NCBI GenBank assembly: GCA_007119405.1
Contig: SKPT01000475.1
Coordinates: forward strand, 1-7,359
Length of the DNA: 7,359 nucleotides
DNA from: Phycisphaeraceae bacterium
Lineage (GTDB): Bacteria; Planctomycetota; Phycisphaerae; Phycisphaerales; Phycisphaeraceae
Direction of reading: 5' to 3'
Both the position numbers and the translations under genes were made by a program. This document shows positions 1 through 5,415 of this stretch, in pieces; position 1 is the first letter of the stretch; the number at the start of each line of letters is the position of its first letter. The notes beneath the pieces are model-generated. The model worked only from the letters and a program-made list of their open reading frames with translations. It was not told where the DNA came from and ran no database searches.

Positions 1-608
1 CCATCGACCTCGCCCACGCCAACCGCGCCGACGAGCTTTTCCAGATGATCGGCCTGAGCGTCGAGCAGGCGCGGCACGGCACGGCCGTGGCGGGCTACCG
101 CCTGCGCATGCCCTGGCTGCTGTGCAACATCGCCAGCGGCATCGTCTGTGCCGTCATCGCCTGGTTCTTCGAGGACGTGCTCGACGCGGTGGTGCTGCTG
201 GCGATGTTCTTCCCGCTGGTGCTGACGCTCAGCGAGTCGGTCTCGATGCAGGCGATGAGCATGAGCCTGCAATTCCTGCATCGGCCTCAGATCCCCTGGC
301 CGGCCGTGCGCCGCCGCGTGGCCATGGAATGGCGCACCGCCACGCTGCTGGGGCTCACCGGCGGCGCGCTGGTCGCCATCGCCTCGCTGCTCTTCGCCGC
401 CGGCCACCCGATTCACCCGGCCCCGGTCATGCTCGCAGCCGTGGCCGTGTCCATGCTCGCCTCGGCCATGGTCGGCATCGCCATGCCCGTCGCCCTGCAC
501 GCGGCGCGCCTCGACCCCCGCGTCGCCTCCGGCCCCGTCGCCCTCATGACCGCCGACATCGTCACCACCGCCGCCTACCTCGCCCTGGCCACCTGGTGGC
601 TGCTATGA
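1..608 (+). CDS. MgtE-family magnesium transporter, C-terminal part (5' end outside window)
   Basis: This is the 3' end of a gene that begins before the window; the first complete codon is at 3 and the stop TGA is at 606-608. The first residues (ANRADELFQMIG) look like the end of a CBS domain. They are followed by RMPWLLCNIASG, which matches the entry into the MgtE membrane domain. Five hydrophobic segments follow, the number expected for the MgtE pore domain. The last helix keeps an Asp (SGPVALMTADIVT) where the family has its pore Asp in SGPxxTTxxD. Known family role: Mg2+ (or other divalent cation) channel/transporter in the inner membrane, gated by Mg2+ binding to the cytoplasmic N and CBS domains. 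The pore loop reads LSESVSMQ instead of the usual GGNxGxQ, so this is a divergent subtype and its ion specificity is uncertain. It converges with the hydrolase gene at 849-1760. Confidence 0.8.
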   Translation, partial: IDLAHANRADELFQMIGLSVEQARHGTAVAGYRLRMPWLLCNIASGIVCAVIAWFFEDVLDAVVLLAMFFPLVLTLSESVSMQAMSMSLQFLHRPQIPWPAVRRRVAMEWRTATLLGLTGGALVAIASLLFAAGHPIHPAPVMLAAVAVSMLASAMVGIAMPVALHAARLDPRVASGPVALMTADIVTTAAYLALATWWLL

Positions 609-648
609 CCCGGCGAACCTGTGTGAGAAGCCCTGTGGCGGGTGTGGC

Positions 649-739
649 GGGTGCCACACAGCACGCCGAAGGCTGCTGTGTGCGATCAACCACGGGCGGC
701 CGCAGCACACAGCACCCTTCGGGATGCTGTGTGGCACCC
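649..739. repeat. Inverted doublet of palindromic elements (CACACAGCA type), REPIN-like
   Basis: The 91-bp unit is bounded by a perfect 15-bp inverted repeat, GGGTGCCACACAGCA (649-663) and TGCTGTGTGGCACCC (725-739). Each half is itself a hairpin. In 655-682, CACACAGCA and TGCTGTGTG enclose 10 nt that fold as bulge C, GCC, GAA loop, GGC. In 706-733 the same arms appear in reverse orientation, enclosing 10 nt that on the minus strand fold as bulge T, CCC, GAA, GGG. A 23-nt linker (683-705) separates the halves. It lies between two convergent genes, so it could also help end transcription from both sides, but no T-tract supports a classical terminator. Confidence 0.85.
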
Positions 740-762
740 TTCTCATCCACGTCATGAGAAGG
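738..762. repeat. Perfect 9-bp hairpin beside the doublet
   Basis: CCTTCTCAT (738-746) and ATGAGAAGG (754-762) form a perfect stem around a 7-nt loop (747-753). The left arm overlaps the end of the palindromic doublet. A similar GTGTGAGAAG lies on the other side of the doublet at 621-630, suggesting the mobile or repeated unit extends to about 619-751. It could be a rho-independent-like structure for the converging transcripts, but there is no U-tract. Confidence 0.6.
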
Positions 763-804
763 CACGGAGGCCGAAATAGATCCCAGGCGCTCCCCCCGCC
801 GCAC

Positions 805-846
805 CATCCGAAGTTCGAAATTCGAAATCCGAAATCAGCCCCCCTC
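805..846. repeat. Degenerate 7-bp tandem repeat (AATCCGA type) with C-rich tail
   Basis: Four 7-bp units follow one another: CATCCGA, AGTTCGA, AATTCGA, AATCCGA. They end in AATCA and a C-rich tail at 838-844. The end of this block (CGAAATCCGAAATCA, then a C-run and CTC) is nearly identical to the end of the block inside recJ at 3920-3960. This points to a common dispersed element. No coding function is likely here, as the block lies between convergent genes. Confidence 0.75.
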
Positions 847-848
847 GA

Positions 849-1760
849 TCAAACCCCCTCCCCCTGCTCGCACAGCTCCCGGTAGTGCGCCAGGTTCCGC
901 TCATGGTCCATCAGCACGAACACCCGCCCGCGATGCCGTTGCGGCACCGCGTAGTCCACCAGCCGCCTGACCTGCTCGATCTCCATCTGCCGCGGCAGGT
1001 GCGTCAGCACCACCGCCTCGGCCTGCACCAGCTCCAGCAGCGACACGATGTGGTCCAGGTGCAGATGCTTGCCCTGCCTCGCGTACCCCCGGTGCGCCGC
1101 CTTGAGAAACGAGCACTCGGTGATCACCACCTTCGCCGCCTGCACGTCCGCCCGCTGAAAGTGCGGCCCCCAGTCCGTGTCGCCGATGTAGCACACCAGC
1201 GACCGATCGCGCCGCTCCATGATCGCCACGCCCTCGTTCTGCAACTCCTCCAGCCGCTCGTGCGGCAGATGCCGGTACGTCCGCTTCAGCCGCCGCGTGC
1301 GCTCCGCGACGATGTAGCCCAGCGACGGGACGGTGTGCTGCGTCTCGAACGCCCGCAGCACGAGGTTGCCCGACAGCCGCATCGTCTGCTCATGCTCCAG
1401 GCCCACCAGCTTGTACGTCGGCTCGCCGCCCTCCAGCCGCGTCCACGCATCGATCACCTGCCGCACCGGCTCGACGATCTGCCTGTGACAGACGACGGTC
1501 GAGCCGCCCCGGCCCTGCCGGCCGCGCTGCATCACGTACGACGCCAGCGCCGCGAGGTGGTCGATGTGCCCGTGCGAGATCGCCACCACCGGGCTCGCCA
1601 GCGTCGCCGGCAGCGCCTCGCCCACGTCGAAGCAGATGCCCAGCTCCGGCACCTGCACCGTCGTCGCCTCGCCCGCCACCGACACCCCCTGCACGTGATA
1701 CGGCGGCACGTACACGAATCCCGGCGTGCGCGTCGTCGATTTGGGCGGCTCGGGGATCAT
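849..1760 (-). CDS. Ribonuclease Z-like metallo-beta-lactamase-fold hydrolase
   Basis: A 303-aa protein with a complete set of candidate zinc ligands: HGHIDH at residues 63-68, His142 in QHTVPSLGY, Asp194 in YIGDT, and His254 in VLTHLPRQ. A further His/Asp cluster lies at 232-237 (HLHLDH). The order and spacing resemble tRNase Z (RNase Z/ElaC), which cuts pre-tRNA 3' trailers. However, the flexible exosite arm typical of that enzyme is not recognisable between residues 150 and 190, where a short Arg-rich segment stands instead. A general MBL-fold phosphodiesterase or arylsulfatase-like role is therefore also possible. The start at 1760 is supported by GGAGG 3 nt upstream on the minus strand (top-strand 1764-1768). 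No signal peptide is seen, so it is probably cytoplasmic. It lies downstream of cmk-plsC on the same strand, separated by the GCGAAG array. Confidence 0.85.
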   Translation of the reverse strand: MIPEPPKSTTRTPGFVYVPPYHVQGVSVAGEATTVQVPELGICFDVGEALPATLASPVVAISHGHIDHLAALASYVMQRGRQGRGGSTVVCHRQIVEPVRQVIDAWTRLEGGEPTYKLVGLEHEQTMRLSGNLVLRAFETQHTVPSLGYIVAERTRRLKRTYRHLPHERLEELQNEGVAIMERRDRSLVCYIGDTDWGPHFQRADVQAAKVVITECSFLKAAHRGYARQGKHLHLDHIVSLLELVQAEAVVLTHLPRQMEIEQVRRLVDYAVPQRHRGRVFVLMDHERNLAHYRELCEQGEGV

Positions 1761-1812
1761 GCGCCTCCGAAGCGAACGTAACAGATCACGCGATCAACCG
1801 ATCCATCTGAAA

Positions 1813-1912
1813 CACCGCGAAGAAGCGAAGCAGGCGAAGGACGCGAAGGCAATCCGGTTCTCCAGATCTCCTGCTTCTTCGCCTCTTCGCCTGCCTTGGC
1901 TCCTTCGCGGTG
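1813..1912. repeat. Palindromic array of GCGAAG / CTTCGC units
   Basis: Four GCGAAG units (starting at 1817, 1825, 1834, 1843) face four CTTCGC or CTTGGC units (1877, 1885, 1895, 1903) around a centre near 1860-1870. The tips match exactly as CACCGCGAAG (1813-1822) and CTTCGCGGTG (1903-1912). The array begins 11 bp past the plsC stop and lies upstream of the hydrolase gene on the minus strand, so its RNA could fold into a long imperfect hairpin. That might end or attenuate the cmk-plsC transcript. No T-tract follows, so termination is unproven. Confidence 0.8.
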
Positions 1913-1923
1913 CATTGCGGGTT

Positions 1924-2595
1924 TCACCCGCCCAGCTCCGCCTCCAGCTCATCCTGCAACGCCTGCACGCGCTGGCGCAGGTGCTCCAGCGCGTCCTCGG
2001 CACTCATCTCCAGCAGCCGATCCGCCTCGATCGGCTCCCCGTAGATCGCCCCCGTCCGCCCGGTCAGCCGGGGAAACCTGCGCTGCCGCGACCAGACGTC
2101 GTACGCCCCGCCCACCGCCGCCGGCAGGATCCGCGGCCGGGCGCGCTTGATCAGCAGCATCAGCCCGGGCTCGAACTTCTCCGTCCGGCCCGTCATCGTG
2201 CGCGCGCCCTCGGGAAAGATCAGCAGCGCGTGGCCCTGCTCGAGCACCTCGATGCACCGCTTCATCGCGGCCCGGTCGCCCGTGCCCTGCCGCACCGGGA
2301 TCGCGTTGAGCATCCGGATCAGCCAGCTCAGCCCGCGATGCTCGAACAGGCTCGCCCGCGCCAGCGCGTAGAACTGCCGCCGGTGCGCCCCCAGCCCCAC
2401 GAGGATCGGGTCGTAAAACGACTGGTGGTTGCTGACGATCAGCAGCGGCCCCTCGACGGGGATCCGCCGCACGCCCCGCGCCCGGTACCGGTACAGCACC
2501 AGGAAGATCACGAAGCAGATCGCGTGCAGCGCGTACCAGAACGCGATGCGCCACAGCGACGCCCCGGGCTGACGGCGGCGCAGCGCCCGCATCAT
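1924..2595 (-). CDS. plsC: 1-acyl-sn-glycerol-3-phosphate acyltransferase (PlsC family)
   Basis: A 223-aa membrane-anchored acyltransferase of usual family length. A hydrophobic segment at residues 17-37 is followed by the catalytic NHQSFYD motif (NHxxxxD, His57 and Asp62). A block II-like IPVRQGTGD lies near 99-107, the FPEGAR motif at 127-132, and a block IV-like ILPAAVGG at 156-163. In this family the enzyme transfers an acyl chain to sn-2 of lysophosphatidic acid to make phosphatidic acid at the cytoplasmic membrane. The start at 2595 overlaps the cmk stop by 4 bp (ATGA). GGAGG (minus strand, top 2603-2607) lies 7 nt upstream and favours the first of two adjacent ATGs. The C-terminus is helical and Glu/Leu-rich. 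Exact acyl-acceptor specificity cannot be read from sequence. It is probably co-transcribed and translationally coupled with cmk. Confidence 0.9.
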   Translation of the reverse strand: MMRALRRRQPGASLWRIAFWYALHAICFVIFLVLYRYRARGVRRIPVEGPLLIVSNHQSFYDPILVGLGAHRRQFYALARASLFEHRGLSWLIRMLNAIPVRQGTGDRAAMKRCIEVLEQGHALLIFPEGARTMTGRTEKFEPGLMLLIKRARPRILPAAVGGAYDVWSRQRRFPRLTGRTGAIYGEPIEADRLLEMSAEDALEHLRQRVQALQDELEAELGG

Positions 2596-3284
2596 GCCCG
2601 GGCCTCCAGGCCCGCCCGCTCACGCACACGCCGCTCCAACAGCTCCACCACCTGCTCCAGCGTCATCGCCGACGTGTCGATCCGCTCGGCGTCCGGCGGG
2701 CAGATCAGCGGCCCGTCGGCCCGGCTCGTGTCCCGCGCGTCACGATCCATGATCGACCGCCGGATCGCTTCCAGATCGGCATGACGCCCCGCCGCACGAA
2801 TCTGCTCCGCGCGCCGCCGCGCCCGCACCGCCGGCGCCGCGTCCAGATAGAACTTGACATGGGCCTGCGGAAACACCACCGACCCCTGGTCGCGCCCCTC
2901 GGTCACCAGCCGCGGATGCTCCGCCCCGATCGCCCGCTGCTGCTCGACCAGCACCTTGCGCACCGGCGCCAGCGCCGCGACGTCGGAGACCGCCGCCGTG
3001 ACGTCCGCGTCGCGCAGCCGATCCGTCACGTCCACGCTGCCGACAAACAGCCGCGGCGGCTCGGCCGCGAAGTCGAAGCGCATCGGGCTGTGCCGCGCCA
3101 GCTCCACCACCGCATATCCCTCCGCGCCCGGGTCGATGCCCCGGTCCAGCGCCCGCGCCGTCAGCCCGCGGTACATCGCGCCCGTGTCCAGCAGCGCCAG
3201 GCCCAGACGCGCCGCCAACTCCCGGGCAACCGTGGATTTGCCCGAGCCGGCCGGCCCGTCGAGCGTGACGATCAGACGCCCCAT
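2592..3284 (-). CDS. cmk: Cytidylate kinase (CMP/dCMP kinase)
   Basis: A 230-aa protein with the full cytidylate kinase signature: P-loop GPAGSGKST at 10-18, DTGAMYR at 33-39, EGRDQGSVVFP at 129-139 (usual form GRDIGTVVFP), lid RDARDTSRADGPL at 181-193, and PPDAERIDTS near the C-terminus. It phosphorylates CMP and dCMP with ATP in the cytoplasm, feeding CTP for nucleic acids and for CDP-diacylglycerol. An in-frame ATG at 3353 would add 23 residues but lies inside the palindromic element at 3339-3371. The family N-terminus begins at MGRLIVTLDGPAGSGKS, so I place the start at 3284. No Shine-Dalgarno sequence precedes it. It is divergent from recJ and overlaps plsC by 4 bp, so it is the first gene of a cmk-plsC operon; this pairing fits the CTP-to-phospholipid link and occurs in other bacteria. 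Confidence 0.93.
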   Translation of the reverse strand: MGRLIVTLDGPAGSGKSTVARELAARLGLALLDTGAMYRGLTARALDRGIDPGAEGYAVVELARHSPMRFDFAAEPPRLFVGSVDVTDRLRDADVTAAVSDVAALAPVRKVLVEQQRAIGAEHPRLVTEGRDQGSVVFPQAHVKFYLDAAPAVRARRRAEQIRAAGRHADLEAIRRSIMDRDARDTSRADGPLICPPDAERIDTSAMTLEQVVELLERRVRERAGLEARA

Positions 3285-3292
3285 GGGCGGCA

Positions 3293-3298
3293 AGTGTA
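3293..3298 (-). promoter_or_regulatory. Possible -10 element for cmk (short leader or leaderless)
   Basis: Reading the minus strand, TACACT ends 8 nt before the cmk ATG and no Shine-Dalgarno sequence is present. A -10 box this close would give a leaderless or near-leaderless mRNA. There is no convincing -35 box, so this is only a weak call. Confidence 0.3.
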
Positions 3299-3315
3299 GC
3301 GGGAAACCCTCAGTA

Positions 3316-3418
3316 CGTGTGTGAAAGAGCCTCTCGTCGGTGCCACACAGCACGCCGAAGGCTGCTGTGTGCGATCAACGGTGGATGGCCGCAGCACAGA
3401 GCACCCTTCTCGCACACG
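3316..3418. repeat. Second copy of the CACACAGCA element, with one half damaged
   Basis: Positions 3339-3379 are identical over 41 bp to 650-690. The intact hairpin is CACACAGCA (3344-3352), a 10-nt bulge-stem-GAA loop, then TGCTGTGTG (3363-3371). The right half retains only GCAGCACAGAGCACCCTT (3391-3408). Compared with the first copy it lacks 22 bp between two GCACCCTT repeats. Outer arms CGTGTGTGAAAGAG (3316-3329) and CTTCTCGCACACG (3406-3418) are loosely inverted and match the flanks of the first copy. The element fills most of the cmk/recJ divergent promoter region. Confidence 0.8.
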
Positions 3419-3463
3419 TTCTCAGTAGCTATCGCCCGCCCACCGCGCTCAGCCCGCCTTCGG

Positions 3464-3469
3464 TATCAT
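3464..3469 (+). promoter_or_regulatory. Possible -10 element for recJ (short leader or leaderless)
   Basis: TATCAT (4 of 6 matches to TATAAT) ends 6 nt before the recJ ATG at 3476, and no Shine-Dalgarno sequence is visible. The arrangement mirrors TACACT before the divergent cmk. No -35 box is recognisable, so confidence is low. Confidence 0.3.
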
Positions 3470-3475
3470 GCCGCC

Positions 3476-5350
3476 ATGCTCGCCCATGGTCTGCTCAAGC
3501 GTTGGCGACGCCTCGCAAGCGCCGCACCGGGCGCCGCGCCCTGCGACATCCTCGACCAACTGCTGGCCAACCGCGGGATCCACGATCCCGACGAGGCGAA
3601 GCGCTTCCTCAACCCCAGCCTCAACGACCTGGCCGACCCCCGTGCGATCCCCGGCCTGGACCGCGCCGCACGCCGCCTCGCCCAGGCGGTGACCGACCAC
3701 CAACCCATCGTGATCTACGGCGACTACGACGTCGACGGCGTCACCGCCTCGGCCCTGCTCTGGCACACCCTCCGCGCCGCCGGCGCCGACCCCGCCATCT
3801 ACATCCCCCACCGCGTCGAGGAGGGCTACGGCCTCAACGCCGAGGCCATCGCCACCCTCGCCCACACCACCGACTTCACCGACCCCGCCACCTTCGCCGT
3901 CCCCGCCACCGCCTTCCCCAATCCGAAATCCGAAATCCGAAATCCGAAATCACCCCCCCTCATCGTCACCGTCGACTGCGGCATCACCGCCGTCGAGCCC
4001 GCCCGCCTCGCCCGCGAGCTCGGCGTCGACCTGATCATCACCGACCACCACCACTTCGACGCCGACAACCTTCCGCCGGCCCACACACTCGTGCATCCGG
4101 AATTAGGGGGCAGGGGGCAGTCTGCCGACGGCAGTACGGAGGGCGAGGCTGGTGCCGGTTCCCCAACTGCCCCCTGCAATCTGCCCACTGCCGCCTCCCC
4201 CCTGTGCGGCGCCGGTGTCGCCTTCAAGCTCGCCTGGCACTTCGCCCGCGTGCACACCGGCCACGACCGCCTCGCGCCCGCCCTGCGCGAGCTGATGGTC
4301 AACATGCTCAGCCTCGTCGCCCTGGGCACCGTCGCCGACGTCGTGCCCCTGACCGGCGAGAACCGCATCCTCACCGCCCACGGCCTGTCGCGCATCAAGC
4401 ACACACCGCTGACCGGCCTGGCCGCACTCATCGACGCCGCCAACCTGCGCGACGAGCACATCAGCGCCTACCACGTCGGCTTCGTGCTCGGGCCACGCTT
4501 GAACGCCTGCGGCCGCATGGGCCACGCCCGCGAAGCCGCGCGCCTGCTCACCATCGCCGACGACGCCGAGGCTCGCGACCTCGCCCGCCTGCTCACCGCC
4601 GCCAACGACCAGCGTCGCGCCACCGAGCGCCGCATCTTCGACGAAGCACGCCAGCTCATCGAAGACTCGAACCAGCATCACCCCGACCACCGCGCGCTCG
4701 TCGTGGGCAAGGACGACTGGCACGTCGGCGTCGTGGGCATCGTCGCCAGCCGCCTCGTCGAGCACTTCCACCGGCCCGCCGTCGTCCTGGCCACGGAAAA
4801 CGGCAGCGCCAAGGGCTCGGCCCGCAGCGTCGCCGGCGTGTCCATCCACGAAGCCTTCACCGCCTGCCGCGAGCACCTGGACACCTTCGGCGGACACGCC
4901 ATGGCCGCCGGCCTGTCCCTGCCCGCCCAGCGCATCACCAGCTTCCGCGACGCCCTCGTCCGCTTCGTCAACCAGCGCCTCGCCCGCGACGACCTCGTCG
5001 CCGTGCTCGAGATCGATGCCGAGATCGACCTCGACGACTGCACGCTGGAGCGGTTCAACGCCATCCAGCGCCTCGCCCCCTTCGGCCGGGGCAACCCCCG
5101 CCCGCTGCTGCTGGCCCGCAACGTCACCCTCGACCAGCCCCCGCAGTTCATGGGCCGCGAAGGAAAGCACCTGGCCCTGTTCCTGCGCCGCCGCCAACGC
5201 GTCATGCGATGCCCCGCGTTCAACATGGGCCCGCTCGCCGAGCAACTGCACGCCGGCGACACGCTCGACGTCGTCTTCGAGCCCAACGTCTCGCAATGGC
5301 GCGGCCGATCGCGCCCCGAACTGCACATCCGCGACGTGCGCGTGGTGTGA
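3476..5350 (+). CDS. recJ: Single-stranded-DNA-specific exonuclease RecJ, with two in-frame insertions
   Basis: A 624-aa DHH/DHHA1-family nuclease. RecJ degrades single-stranded DNA 5' to 3' in recombination and mismatch/base-excision repair, using two metal ions. Visible motifs: GDYDVDG at 82-88, VDCG at 166-169, TDHH at 189-192, GTVADVVPL at 284-292, GPRLNACGRMGHA at 339-351, GSAKGSARS at 443-451, and DHHA1 FGGHAMAAGL at 471-480. An OB-fold tail follows (about 505-624, with VSQWRGRSRPEL). Motif spacing is longer than in typical RecJ at two places. These are residues 133-161 (containing NPKSEIRNPKS from a 7-bp tandem repeat) and about 211-242 (GGRGQSADGS..., from a GC-rich palindromic repeat). 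Both lie between catalytic motifs and keep the frame. The start at 3476 is chosen because the next in-frame ATG upstream, at 3317, lies in the palindromic repeat and its extra 53 residues look non-coding. Cytoplasmic. Confidence 0.95.
   Translation: MLAHGLLKRWRRLASAAPGAAPCDILDQLLANRGIHDPDEAKRFLNPSLNDLADPRAIPGLDRAARRLAQAVTDHQPIVIYGDYDVDGVTASALLWHTLRAAGADPAIYIPHRVEEGYGLNAEAIATLAHTTDFTDPATFAVPATAFPNPKSEIRNPKSPPLIVTVDCGITAVEPARLARELGVDLIITDHHHFDADNLPPAHTLVHPELGGRGQSADGSTEGEAGAGSPTAPCNLPTAASPLCGAGVAFKLAWHFARVHTGHDRLAPALRELMVNMLSLVALGTVADVVPLTGENRILTAHGLSRIKHTPLTGLAALIDAANLRDEHISAYHVGFVLGPRLNACGRMGHAREAARLLTIADDAEARDLARLLTAANDQRRATERRIFDEARQLIEDSNQHHPDHRALVVGKDDWHVGVVGIVASRLVEHFHRPAVVLATENGSAKGSARSVAGVSIHEAFTACREHLDTFGGHAMAAGLSLPAQRITSFRDALVRFVNQRLARDDLVAVLEIDAEIDLDDCTLERFNAIQRLAPFGRGNPRPLLLARNVTLDQPPQFMGREGKHLALFLRRRQRVMRCPAFNMGPLAEQLHAGDTLDVVFEPNVSQWRGRSRPELHIRDVRVV
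3920..3952. repeat. 7-bp tandem repeat (AATCCGA x4 + AATCA) inside recJ
   Basis: Four perfect AATCCGA units (3920-3947) plus AATCA (3948-3952) sit within the recJ reading frame and encode NPKSEIRNPKS (residues 149-159). Because 7 is not a multiple of 3, the units are read in three successive frames, all open. A C-run and CTC follow, as in the intergenic copy at 805-846. Confidence 0.9.
4101..4201. repeat. GC-rich palindromic insertion inside recJ
   Basis: GCAGGGGGCAGT (4110-4121) and ACTGCCCCCTGC (4166-4177) form a perfect 12-bp inverted repeat. A small CTGCC-GAC-GGCAG hairpin lies at 4122-4134, and a further CTGCCCACTGCC lies at 4181-4192. The segment encodes about 32 Gly/Ser/Ala/Pro-rich residues (211-242) between VHPEL and LCGAG, a place where other RecJ proteins have a short loop. 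It reads as a repeat element absorbed in frame. Confidence 0.7.
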
Positions 5351-5366
5351 CACCGTGGAAGCCGCC

Positions 5367-5396
5367 TTGCCCCCCGCGCGAGCCTCGCAGTACCAT
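5367..5396 (+). promoter_or_regulatory. Possible sigma70-type promoter for the oxygenase gene
   Basis: TTGCCC (5367-5372) and TACCAT (5391-5396) are separated by 18 bp; each matches its consensus at 4 of 6 positions. They lie in the 65-bp gap after recJ and 19 nt before the next ATG, so the downstream gene may have its own promoter. GC-rich sequence makes chance matches fairly likely. Confidence 0.35.
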
Positions 5397-5415
5397 CCTC
5401 CCCACGGAGGCCCTC

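Noticed and set aside
634..651. Tandem TGTGGCGGG x2 as a regulatory site
   Set aside because: A single 9-bp duplication at the edge of a repeat element is best read as slippage.
1784..1803. Three GATC sites at 8-bp spacing before the hydrolase gene
   Set aside because: They are too short and few to separate from chance, with no DnaA boxes or other origin features nearby.
3285..3353. Longer start for cmk at 3353
   Set aside because: It lies inside the palindromic element and adds 23 residues not expected in cytidylate kinase.
3317..3475. Longer start for recJ at 3317
   Set aside because: The added 53 residues translate the repeat and lack RecJ similarity.
3920..3952. CRISPR-like array
   Set aside because: The units are 7 bp with no spacers, and the block is within a coding frame.
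4104..4120. G-quadruplex in the GGGGGCAGGGGGCAG stretch
   Set aside because: Only two long G-tracts are adjacent, and the inverted repeat explains the sequence better.
3340..5415. Upstream extension of the oxygenase frame through recJ
   Set aside because: The translation is Arg/Pro/His-rich shadow sequence. The family N-terminus and GGAGG place the start at 5416.
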